Positions 32,119 through 44,100 of a DNA stretch of 64,000 nucleotides are shown piece after piece. Every line of letters begins with the position of its first letter. The stretch's first letter is position 1. Under the pieces are notes generated by a model, which worked only from the letters and a program-made list of their open reading frames with translations, ran no database searches and was not told the origin of the DNA. Where the stretch lies: the NCBI GenBank assembly GCA_948146395.1, contig OX411543.1, forward strand, positions 54,416,017 to 54,480,016, in the 5' to 3' direction. Origin of the DNA: Fragum whitleyi (lineage: Eukaryota > Mollusca > Bivalvia > Cardiida > Cardiidae). The position numbers and the translations under genes are program-made.

Positions 32119-35100
32119 CTGTGAAAGATAAATTATTCATCACATATAACATTCTTAATTCTTAGCAGGGGGATTGCTATTAGTGTTGTGAAATCATTTA
32201 ATAAATAACCAGAAAGCATATTTATGGTTCAGTGTTAAACAGTTGTAACAACAGTCTATAAACATATATTAAAACATGGTTTTAAGAGACACAGTTATTG
32301 TGAGTCTGTGAATCGCAAATAAGTATCCAGGAAAACTATCTGAGTCTGTTTGACCATCTGGAAATCAATTTCAGAAAAGAATTGAAGACTGTTTTAAACA
32401 GTCTTAAATTCTTTTCTGAATTTGATCCCCAAATGTACATAGTGCTTATTCAATAGTTGGATAACAGATAATGATTTAGGACCAGGGTAGGATTGATTGT
32501 TTGAATGGAGTTTAACGCCGCTTTCAACATTATTTCAGTTATATCACGGCGGCTGGAGCACCTAACAATGGTTTCCTGGTATTTCTCTCACCAGTACAAC
32601 CACCACATTCTTTCCTAGCCTCCAGCTACTATCTCACATAGGTCTACGATTATCAACCCATTGGTGAGAGACAAATAGTTGGAAAGAATGAGTGCCGCCG
32701 TCGGGGATCGAACTAACCAGGGTAGGAACGTTACCCTACCCAATACTGTACTCGAGTACTTCTCCCAGCTCTTTAGATCAGTGATGCATTGTATGTCCTA
32801 TATAGCTAGTTTAAGCAACCTACTTTCCAAATCCAAATTATCACTATCTCTAACTGTAGCCGGGTTGAGTATAAGGGGCGTTTGTACTGCCTTGCTGTAC
32901 AAGCTAGCTTTTATAGTGACGTGGTAGATCATTTGCTTAAGGATGTAGAGGTCCCGGGTTAGAATCCCAACGAAGTTGAATAATTATTAGCGGGCTACAT
33001 TTGGCGCCCACCGTAAATAACCCACATGAGGTGGTGGTTATGTGATTTGGTAGTTGAGGATTTTGAATTGAGAATATTCGTTGAAGAATCTTAATTGTTG
33101 AGGGGATGTATCATGTACCCGGGTTGAGTATAAGGGGTGCTTGTACTACCTTGCCGTACAAGCTAGCTTTTAAATTCTTAGGGAAAAGGCCCCTAACAAT
33201 TATTTGGGTGATAACTACATGTATTGTCAATAATGCAATTTGGGATTTTTTCATGTTTAACTTTTTGGATTATTTCTTGCTATTTATATATGATATATAT
33301 AAAATCTTTACAAAAAAAAACATTTTCCAACTACTTCTTAGGTGAACAAAACACATATTCATAATATCCAGTTAAAAAATTGATAGAAATAAGTTATTTG
33401 GTTAATTCCATTTTACTAAATTAGGGATTTTTCTCAAAATTTGAAAAAAACTTTGTGGTATTTTCAATAGGGAATGGGGCCTTTATCGGGCCAATAAAGG
33501 CCCCTTAGAGATAACAGTAAACACCCTGTCCTAGGACAGCTTTGACTGTACTTCTAGCACCAATCTTACATTAGGAGTAGTCAATGGGATCATCTAGTCA
33601 AAAGGTTTCATTTGAGGACCCACATTCAAGGGTTGCATTAAGAAATAGTTAATAAGACTTAACTAGAACTGCAGAGCGGACTTATACCTCCACAAGCACT
33701 TTGTCAAAAAGCAAGTGCTATTAGTGCAGGATGTGTTTGTAACTGATATTGAGGTCATATGCAGCATTTGCATGAAGTTTCATGATTGTAGGTTGCTTGT
33801 TTCTTGAGTTAAGAGTCTGGAAACGAAAATTGAACAAAGGCTGACTGTGACCTTAACCTTTGACCTATGTTACCCAAAAACAATAGGGCACTTCATTGGG
33901 TCATAAGGAACATTTGTATTAAGTTTCATGATTGTAGGTCACTTGGTTCTTGAGTTACAGTCCAGAAATGAAAAGGTCCACGGACGGACGGATGGACGGA
34001 CTGATGGACGGATGGACAGACAGACAGATATGGTGAAACCAATATACCCCCCTCTACTTCGTAGGTGGGGGGTATAGAAATATTGTAGAAAACATTGAGA
34101 AAAAGTGAGATATTGCATCAACTTATTTCCTCAATCTTTTCGCTTTTTATTGACTTCAGTGCACAAAATTTTGGTTTGTGGGAAAAAAGTTACAAAAAAG
34201 GTTAACTTCATCGAAATGGGGTGATTTTTCTTGCTTTATGAATGATAAATTTTACATTTTTTCAGAATTCCAGTTAAAGTCTATTATTTATTCAATAAAT
34301 TAAAGAATACCTTTTCTGTTGTTTTATTAAATACTTCTTGGAGGTTTTCCTTTTTACAATCATGGTACTTCAAAGGAATAAATTTGTACTGAAAAGAAAA
34401 TTGAACATATTCCTGAAAGATAATGAATTTACTTCTTTTCCTGCAACATAAGCTTAGGTAAATGAAAATACTTCTTCAAAAATGTAAATAAATACATCCA
34501 TAGCTCGGCGTGAAACTGTTGTAACTGCCTATAAACATATAGGCAGTTACAACTATTTCGCGCTGAGCCATCGACATGTACAAGGAATGTGTCACATACA
34601 CAGATGATCCTGCAAAGACTTGTTACCTGTTTGACCTTCAGCCATGACCTTGACCTTAAGGATATTCAGATAAACTCCTGCACGACACTAGTACTCGTCC
34701 AACTGTGTAAAGTCATTTTGAGAGTCATCCATAAATATAGAAGTTATACTGTAGAATAAATGGCAAGTGTTAAAACAAAATTTTTGTGAAACACTAATGC
34801 CCCCGTAACAGCATTTTTTTTCAAAGTTTGACCTTGACAGATGATCTTGACCTTGTCACACGACCTTGACTTTGGTATCAGCAGATGCAGATCATTGAGA
34901 TCTATCATCATGCCAAATATGAGCCTTGTATCTTGAATAGGCTTGAAGATATTGGCAATGTTAAGTTTTTTTGTTAACTTTTGCAGACAGACGGATGGAC
35001 AGACGGACGGACGCAAAGACGTACAACGGTAAAACAATATGCCCCCGATCTTTCCATGCGGGGGCATAAAAATTAAAGACAAATTTTCTTATGGCGCATC

Positions 35101-38100
35101 ATTTTGCATCTGATTGCTACACAACATTCATATTGACATCAATTAATAAACTCTGCTTAGAGATCATCAGATAGGGTGATCATGAACAAAGTGTGGTATA
35201 AGTTTTTGATTTCACTGGTTAAACAATGAGTCCATATTATGATGAACTACTATTATTTCTCTAATTGACATCAATTAATGGGCTCTGCTAAGAGAATGTC
35301 AGATAGGGTGAATATGAACTAAGTGTGGTATACGCTTTTGATTTCACTGGTTAGACGATGAGTCTATCAAATGATGATCTACTATTATTTCTCATATTGA
35401 TATCAATTAATGGGCTCTGCTTAGAGAACGTCAGATATAGTGAAATGAACAAAGCGTCGTATAAGCTTTTGATTTCACTGGTAAGACGATGAGTCTATCA
35501 AATGATGATCTACTGTTATTTCTCAATAATCCACCCAAAAACATTAACCCTTGTCATGCTGAACCCAGAATATTCCTCCATTGGCAGGAAAAATAGACAA
35601 AGATCAGTCTGCACAAAGGTGCAGTCTGATCTTAGTCTATACCACCTGATTTCCCTTTTAAACCAGAAAAGTTGTATAATTCTATTTTTCTAAATCAATT
35701 GCCAACTAACAATAAGGAATAAAAGAGCTATCAGCACTTTGATTTTGACATAATTTTGCTGATGTTTTTTATTCAGCATGACAAGGGTTAAAGAATAAGA
35801 TAAACTTACTGGATTCAATTTGTCCTTCTCTGACACTTCTGGGGTCTCCTGTAGCTTGCTCATCATCCAGAAAAATCGGAAATCTGTCTGTAATAGTTAC
35901 AATACAAAACTTGGTGTTTGACCTTGGACTGTGACCTTGGACTGTGACCTTGGACTATCTTAAAATTACTTTAAAATGGCATATCTACTCCTGATGGTGA
36001 ACAATTATGCTATCAATAAATCCATCCATAAATGTAAGAGTAATTGTCCAGACAAAATCAGACATATTAATGAGCAAGAGGGCCGTAGTGGCCCAAAATC
36101 GCTCACCTAACTTAAATGTCTTAAGATCTGACCTCTTTACCTAGTTTTTATCCAAACTTGACCCAAACTCGAACCAGACTGAGATTTCATAAAGACAATC
36201 AATCTGACAAATTTTCAGGATGATTGGGCAAAAATACAATTTTCTTCTAAAATTTGACCCTGTGACATCTTTATTGACCCCATTAGACCAAACTTTGATC
36301 TTGACCTACATATCGTTAAGAAAATAATTGTGACCAATTTTCAGAATGGATGAGCAAAAAATGTGGCCTCTAGAGTCTACAAGGTTTTTCTAAGATTTTA
36401 TCCCTTGACCTCATCTTTGACCCCCATTTGCCCAAATTTCATACTTGACATAGATTTCATCAAGACAATCATACTAATCTATTTTCAAATTAAATGTGCA
36501 AAAATTATGGTTAAAGATTTGACCCTGTGACATCATTTTTGATCCCACCATACCTAATTTTGAGCATGATCTAGATTTCATCATGACAATCATTATGACT
36601 CATGACATTTTTCAGGCTAATTGAGCAAAAAATATGGCTCTAGGGTGTCTACAAGGTTTTTCTTATATTTGAACCCTTGACCTCATCTAATCTTTGACTC
36701 CCATTTGCCCCTACTTTTTACCCTACTTGACCCAATTTCCAAATTGACCTAGATTTTATCAAGATAATCATTCTGACCAATTTACAACTGATCAGGCAAA
36801 AATATGGCCCATCTACATGGTAAATGTTGGCAAGGCACAACACACTACAGACCTTATGCAACCACAAAATCTCATCTTTGTGCTCAGGTGAGCTGAAAAT
36901 AGACTAACAGATCCTTTTTCTTCTCAAAAAGAACACACTATTTACTCCCAACACCAAAGAACTGCTGGGGAAATATTTGTTTAGATTTCATAGAGAAATC
37001 ATTTCAAGTTAGGATTACCTTATACATGTGAAAGACAATGATATCTCTGATAGCTGTTCTATTTTAGAAAACAAGGAAGACTTTGAAAAAAAAAGTTAAT
37101 TTGAATTTACAATTAAAGAAGTATTCATAAAACCTTAGCATCCTCAAAACATTTTTTTCTCAGCTTGACCTTGATAAATGACCTTGATTTTAACTGATGA
37201 CCTTAGCCAAGATATCTAATAATCTGCAGCCATAAAGTTCACCTTCATACCAAACATTTACATCAGGGGTGTGGAATTCCCATGTCTGACTTGTCCTACA
37301 CAGGCTTTTCTACTTGCAGGCAAGTACATTTTGCTAGGCCACTTGTCCTTAGACAAGTAGATGCCAGAGCAAATCTTGATACATAGCTAAGATGATCTAG
37401 GAGAAAAGTCATCCTTTAGTTTGCATTTAAGGGTGAAAAACATTGTCTTTGATGAAGAAAATGCAGGGCTACAGCATTTTCTTCATAAAAGACAATATTT
37501 TCTCAATATTTATCTACCTACTTATTAGTGGAAAAGTTTGTTTTAGTCCTGGACAAGTAGAAAATAAGCTTTTACTTGTCCAGAGACTAGTGGAGAAAAT
37601 TGGTATTTCCACACTCCTGTTAACATTGTATCCCAAATGCTTTGAAGATGTAGGAAAATGCTAAGACTGCATGATAAGACAGCAGTGAAACAATATGCCC
37701 CTGATATATCAATGCGAGGGGATGAAAAATTCATTTTAACATGTTGGCGTTGAATGCATACATGAAATAAGAAGAAATTACATAGAACTTCAATCACAAT
37801 AAAATTAATTTGTCATGTGTTCTATTGTGTAAACAGATAGCCCAGCCCCATTCATGTTGATGCTTTTGACCTCATATAGCCAACATCCTAAATGACGGGC
37901 TTCACTCTCTGTGAAATTCTCTCAATGTCAATGTCATTACTTGTTCACTAATTCTACAACCAGAAAAATGTTTTAAAACTGTAGAAACCCAGAAAAAGGT
38001 AAGAAACTGATTTCAGAATTGAGATAGTGTTATAATGGATATAATTTCATTTTCCTGTTGATGTGTCAATGAATTAAGACTGATGGGGGGAGGGGTTAAA

Positions 38101-41100
38101 TGCAAACCAAATCCTCGTGCTACGCACTCGACTTCTTACTTTTGCATCTAACTCCTTCATCAGACATTATTAATGGACAATTCAACACGAAAATGAAATT
38201 CTTTCATAAATAAAATTTGTGAAACTCCTAGATGACCACATATTCTTACCTCACTATCATAGACTGGGTGATTTTTCCAGTTCATTACATCTAAAACATA
38301 GAACGTCTTCTCTACTTCATGGTATATACAGTCTAGAATGGCATTTTCTGAAATTGAGCAATCATCTTGTGATTTCATAGTAGAACAAAAATGTAAGTGT
38401 CTATAGTTTGCATAGTCTGACTTGGGTTCATCCTTTACTTAATACCTAGATGGTCCCTTTTCGCATGACAGGTCACATTTGATAGGCAAGAAGAATAGAA
38501 GACCCATAAATCAGTGACTGGGAAAGACTTCCCCCATGTGCAATAGTCACATTGAAATCTCAAATGTCACATTGTTTTAGTCAAGGAGTAGGCCCTTGTC
38601 ACATTGAATTTTGTTGTAGTTAGGATTTGAGCAATCCTTCACCATAACGGTCACATTAGTTTTCATGTCACATTGATTTTCTAAGAGGAAGGGACATTGT
38701 CCCTTTGAAAAAATTCTTTCCCAATCACTGATAAATTGCTAATTTCAATGAGTAATCTTATTCAAGCTTGTCTGAGGACCATGATTGAGAAGATCAATAC
38801 AAAAGTCTCTCTACAAGGAATACACATGAACAATATGAAATGCCCTAACACTCATCATTCAAATGTTTCAGTCAGCAATTTTTTTAGCACATACAAAAAC
38901 TTAATAACAGATGGAACAAAAACGTAAATCCCTTATCTTTCAATGCTGGGACATAAAGACTTGTACAATAACAAACCTTTGCTTTGCTGTTTTCTATTTC
39001 CTCCTGGAAGATGGGATGGAAAGGAGTTTAATCTGTAGCCATTCCTTCCATAAGCTGTAGTTGTACCCTAAAATGATAAACATGCAGCAATGGGTGAAAA
39101 ATTAGTAGATCAGAGGGATTTATTTCAATTTCAAATCCCAAATACAGAGCATCTATCTTCTAAATTAAGCTAATAGTTCAGAAACATTTTAGAAGTAATG
39201 AACATTTATAGTGTTAACTGAGGTTTCCTAATGATTTTTATTAGGAAACCTTGGTCAACATTGTGAAAGATCGTGAGTTCCTAAATGTTGTGAAACTATT
39301 ACAGGTCCACTACCTTAATGTAGTGATCTGTCAAGGCTGTGTTGTTGTTGTTTTTTTCACTAAGTCAACAATATATCATAAATGTCTCTATTTTAGTTCA
39401 TCAGGACAATGTCTTTTTTTCAAAAACCATAGTAGCTAGATCCTTGGTATGGAAACTCAACAATATGTTAAATGTCTGCACGTTTAAACAACCAAAGGGA
39501 TATCAGCACTTTGGTTTAAAGACCCTAATAGATCAATGTTGCTTGTTGCAATTATCTCACAAGATGACTCCATTAAAGTCTGATAACAAAGGTTTCAGAT
39601 GTTCTTAATGTCAAGACTCTGATCAGCTAGTGCATCCCCACAGTCTGATCATTCACCACTATTAGCTCTGTATTGACCTTAAGTGTCTTCACAAAACCAA
39701 AGTCTGACCATAACACACACTTGAAAATGTCACACACAGTCTCAATTAACACTGATATTCAAATCACTCCCAGTTATCTAGAGCTCCGATATTTTGCGAG
39801 GTAGTGAAACCCTGGAAACAGTGTAAACTGATGTTTCCTAATGAGTTCATTAAGAAACCTCTGTGAACATTGTGACATTAGTTCTGAAATGTTGCAAAAC
39901 TATTACAGGCCCACTACCTTAAGCTACTCACCCTAGAAGCGACAACCAGGCATCGTTTCCCCCATGGACAACACACCATTAACCAGTTCTCCTCAAAATC
40001 TTCTGGTACCTCAACCATCCATTCTGACAACATCAACTGTATAACAGATTCTAGTAGTATACATAGCCTCCAAAGGTACAACTTAGATAAGAGATGTTTG
40101 TAAAACATTTATGTCCCAGATAAGAGCAGGTTGAACTGTTGAAGTCTTACAAAAATTATTTTTTCAATTTTTTTAGGGGACATGAAGAAAAATAATGAGC
40201 CTAGCACAAGACAATTCTAAGATCATGATCATAGCACAAGAAAATTCTAAGATCATGAGCCTAGCACAAGACAATTCCAAGATCATGAGCCTAACACAAG
40301 ACAATTCTAAGAACATGAGCCTAGCAAAAGACAATTCTAAGATCATAAGCCTAGCATAAGACAATTCTAAGATCATGTGCCTAGCACAAGACAATTCTAT
40401 GTCTCTTGAAACACAAGTTGAAGGTAAATTATCGTACCTGATTTCGGTAGTATCTTCCAGGTTTGTATGATCTCTTTACTTTACTGGGTGTCACATCCAT
40501 CTCTTCTCCCCCTTCCTCGTCCTCGTCAGCCAAGTCGTCTGCGCCTTCCCAATCATCATCAATCACACGGCGCATGTAGTTCAAAAAGTCAAATCTTCGG
40601 CTGTACAAGTAACACAATTTAACCCTTGTCATGTTGATCCCAGAATATTCCTGTTTTGGCAGGAGGTATGGACAAACACCAGCCTGCACAAATGTGTAGT
40701 CAGATCTTCGTCCATACAACCTGATTTCCCTTTTTAGACAAGAAGTTTGCAGAAATTATTTTTTCAAAATCAAATGCTGACTCACTATTAAGAAATACAG
40801 AGCTTTCAGCACTTTGATTTATATATATAATTTTGCCAAGGTTTTTTATTCAGCATGACAAGAGTTAATATTGAAAAGTGATTGAATGGTAAACAGATGG
40901 CTACTGTCAATCAAAAGATTTACTGACCAATCAAAACACTTGTTGTTAATGAGAAGGCTGTTGAACTCGGACTCTTTCCACTATTTTGTTTAAAATATTG
41001 CTGCAAATGCAATAATCATTAATTGCAACTTAAACCTCAAGTCCTAACTACAGCTTGAATCAGCTGTAGTTAAATATTCAGGTAGCCATCCAACAATTTG

Positions 41101-44100
41101 TTTGTTTCTTGTCCCTGAGCATATATTTTGCAGACAAATTTCACGGCTCGTGTTAGTGTTTGATATTTGGGAGTCATTGACTCCTCACCTAAGAAATTCT
41201 GGGGGTCAAATCTGAATTTAGAAGGGTCAAAAAGACAGAAAAAGCAAATCATAGATAGAATTTTGCATATTTAACAGTCACTTTAACTGTTTCATATAGT
41301 GATATGAAACAAGCAATTAATTTGTAGAACTTTAGATGGTAATTTGTGAAAATCTTAGGTATAAAACCATGTTTTGACCCTAAGTAATTCCTTTCTAGAA
41401 GTCAAATTAAGAAATTTTCAATTTCTGGGGGTCAAAACCCTAGTTTAAGGGTCAAACACAAGCCCTGTTAAATAATATTTTGATATCTGCCACTCAGGCA
41501 GATGTAAAGATAAAAGGAGGTAAAGCCAGTCTAAAATCTTGATCATTCAGTGAAACCCTATGTTGTGGGTACTCATTTAAATTGTCTAAACAAGACAATT
41601 CCAATTAGTACCAATACATTGGATTTATACTGGTTTAAACCTAATTATTTTACATCGATTGGGAAACAAGTTCTTACAACTTAGACTAAACCCTTTTGAT
41701 TCTGCTTCCTGGAAAATTCACCATTACTCGCACCGATTTATACCATATCTATTAAAATATCGAGATGATTTTATTAAGTTAGTTAACAATATAGGATAAA
41801 TTCTTTAAAATTTTTGGACCTATTTAATATCTACTCTATAAGATATTTCCATTTCAGAAAGGGGATTCTGAATCAAAGTGCTGTCAGCACTGCAAATCGG
41901 GCATCATTGAGAGGCTGGGATAGTGCAATAGTTCGTAAATCAAAAGGGCTCAAATTTGGACAAAAAAGGTTGGTAAGATATTTGCCCAGTTTGTGAGTTT
42001 TTTTGTCTTAACACTCCATCTTTTAGAGGACATCGCCAACTCATCCAACTGGAGTTTGCAGAACTGTATCCACCCAACTTAAGAGATATGTCATAAAACA
42101 TTTTCCATTCAACCTGGGACTGAACCCAGTTCATCTAAGATTGATTATCCAACATGCTACCAACTGCGCTCTACGGTCAAACGTCAAGGAGGTAGAACCG
42201 GCATCAATTTGATCCCTGAGGGAAGCATTTATATAGAGGCAGATAACGGCAGATTTGGTAGAGATGCCAAAATTGCACATGAAATTTCGATAAATCTATT
42301 TAGCCTTGGTCCAGTGGACTGGAAAATGCCTTTTTCACGCAGAGAGCTAAAAGTTAGAACACAATAGGGAACGATTTTATCCAGTTAAAAATGACGCAAT
42401 ATCGGACAAACAATATTACATAACAATGTTATAAATCTCGTAACCACGGCTTCAGCAAAGCCGTAGTTATGACATTTTATATCAGCACCGACGGTTTATT
42501 AAAACGTTAACTGCAAACCTAGGCCTTAGCGCAGTTTTTAACGCACCTGCCTCTCGTTCGAGAGGTCCCGGATTTGAAACTCAGCCGCGGCAAATACCCT
42601 TTCAGACAAAAAATGGTTTGATATCGCGAACCTATGTGATGGAGCAGCTGGAGGCTGGGTAAGGGAGTTGTGGTAGTACTGTTATAAGAAACAATAGGAA
42701 TCCATGGTTATGTGCTCCAGCCGCTCAATATGACCACATCAGTCAAAAACGGTGTAAACCGTAACAAACTGATCAAAATCAACGCAATGGCAAAGAAATC
42801 TGTGCTAAAAATAGACTAGGATTAAACCATGTCAACTATAGAAGCAGACGATTCCAACAGATGACAAAATGAAGAAAGAACTCGAGACGAAGGAAAACGG
42901 AGAGGAAGGAGGAGTAAGGAATTGTTGTTGTTATTCTTTTATGAAATATAAGAAGTTGTTTCCCCTTTTTCACAATGTATCCCCTCCGCAGGGATAGACA
43001 TTGATCACATTAAACAGGTTTTAGAACAATAAATTAGAACAGCACGAAGATAATTTCAATTCGTTTACTTAACCAAAAAGCTTGTAAAAACGCTGAAAAT
43101 ACTGATTGGTAATTATTAAAAACGAAAATTACATCAAATTATGTAAAAGACTCTTCCTTTTTTGTCGCAAAAGTAAAAGAGATAAAAAAATGTGGATTGT
43201 AACTAAAAAGGCCGTTTCTGCGCTGTTTGTCTTGAACAAATAGCTCAGTGGATAACACGCAAAATGTAAGTGACCAGCCTCGGTAAGCCATTACCATTAC
43301 CATTTAATTCCAAAAAAGCTTTAAATACTTACCGTGTTTCTAGCTACATATTACAATACATAGTACAAAACACACATAGGTTAACAAAGATCGATACATA
43401 TGTAAAACAATAGTCACAGGATACGGTGGCTTCAATATTAGGATTAAATAAAGTTTTGTTTTTTTCTTTTTTTTTTAGTTTCTCATTTTGTTTGCGAAAT
43501 AAATATATTTAGATGCGTGAATAATTTCCTTTTTAGAACTTGATTTTAAAAGTGTTTTAAATTTGTATAAAGATGGCCAAGTGTAAAAATATTACTTCAT
43601 GTGCCTTTTCCTTAATTCTGAGTATTTTGGGCAAACCAATCGAAAGTGATATTCGTTTTCAATATAACTCATATTGCAGTTTAAGCATAATCTATTTTCA
43701 CGAGGGATGTTTGTATATCTACCTTTTTCGATGTTAAGATCATGTGATGAGGTTCTAAATTGTGTTAATGCTGTCTTAATATTTACGTCATATTCAATAT
43801 CTAGATACTTTTCAGGTACAAGGGATTCCTTTAATAGATTATAGCAGGCCAATTTAGACGTATTATTAATTTCTGAGGATCATAACTTAACATAATTATC
43901 AAATAGTCATTGTTGGATAAATGCGAGATTTATGTGGGACATTCTTTGATTAATTCATAAGAAAGATAACCCATTATCCTGCAGTATACTTTTAACTTGG
44001 AAAGCCCAGGTATTTCCCCTGTATGTATTTCAATTTTCACAGTCCGATTTTAACATATTGTAGGTTGATTTGCGAATGCTGTTTTCATTTTGGGTGATTA

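Noticed and set aside
32860..33000. tRNA gene at gaggtcccgggttagaatcc
   Set aside because: Only the T-arm-like part fits; it lies inside an LTR-like repeat.
40173..40394. Repetitive peptide ([10 protein letters not shown] pattern) as a candidate repeat protein
   Set aside because: It comes from a 30-bp minisatellite inside a SNUPN intron; no start, splice or homology support.
41940..42134. Additional N-terminal snurportin exon
   Set aside because: Its translation shows no IBB or linker similarity, and exon 1 (46738) joins exon 2 (40600) in phase without it.
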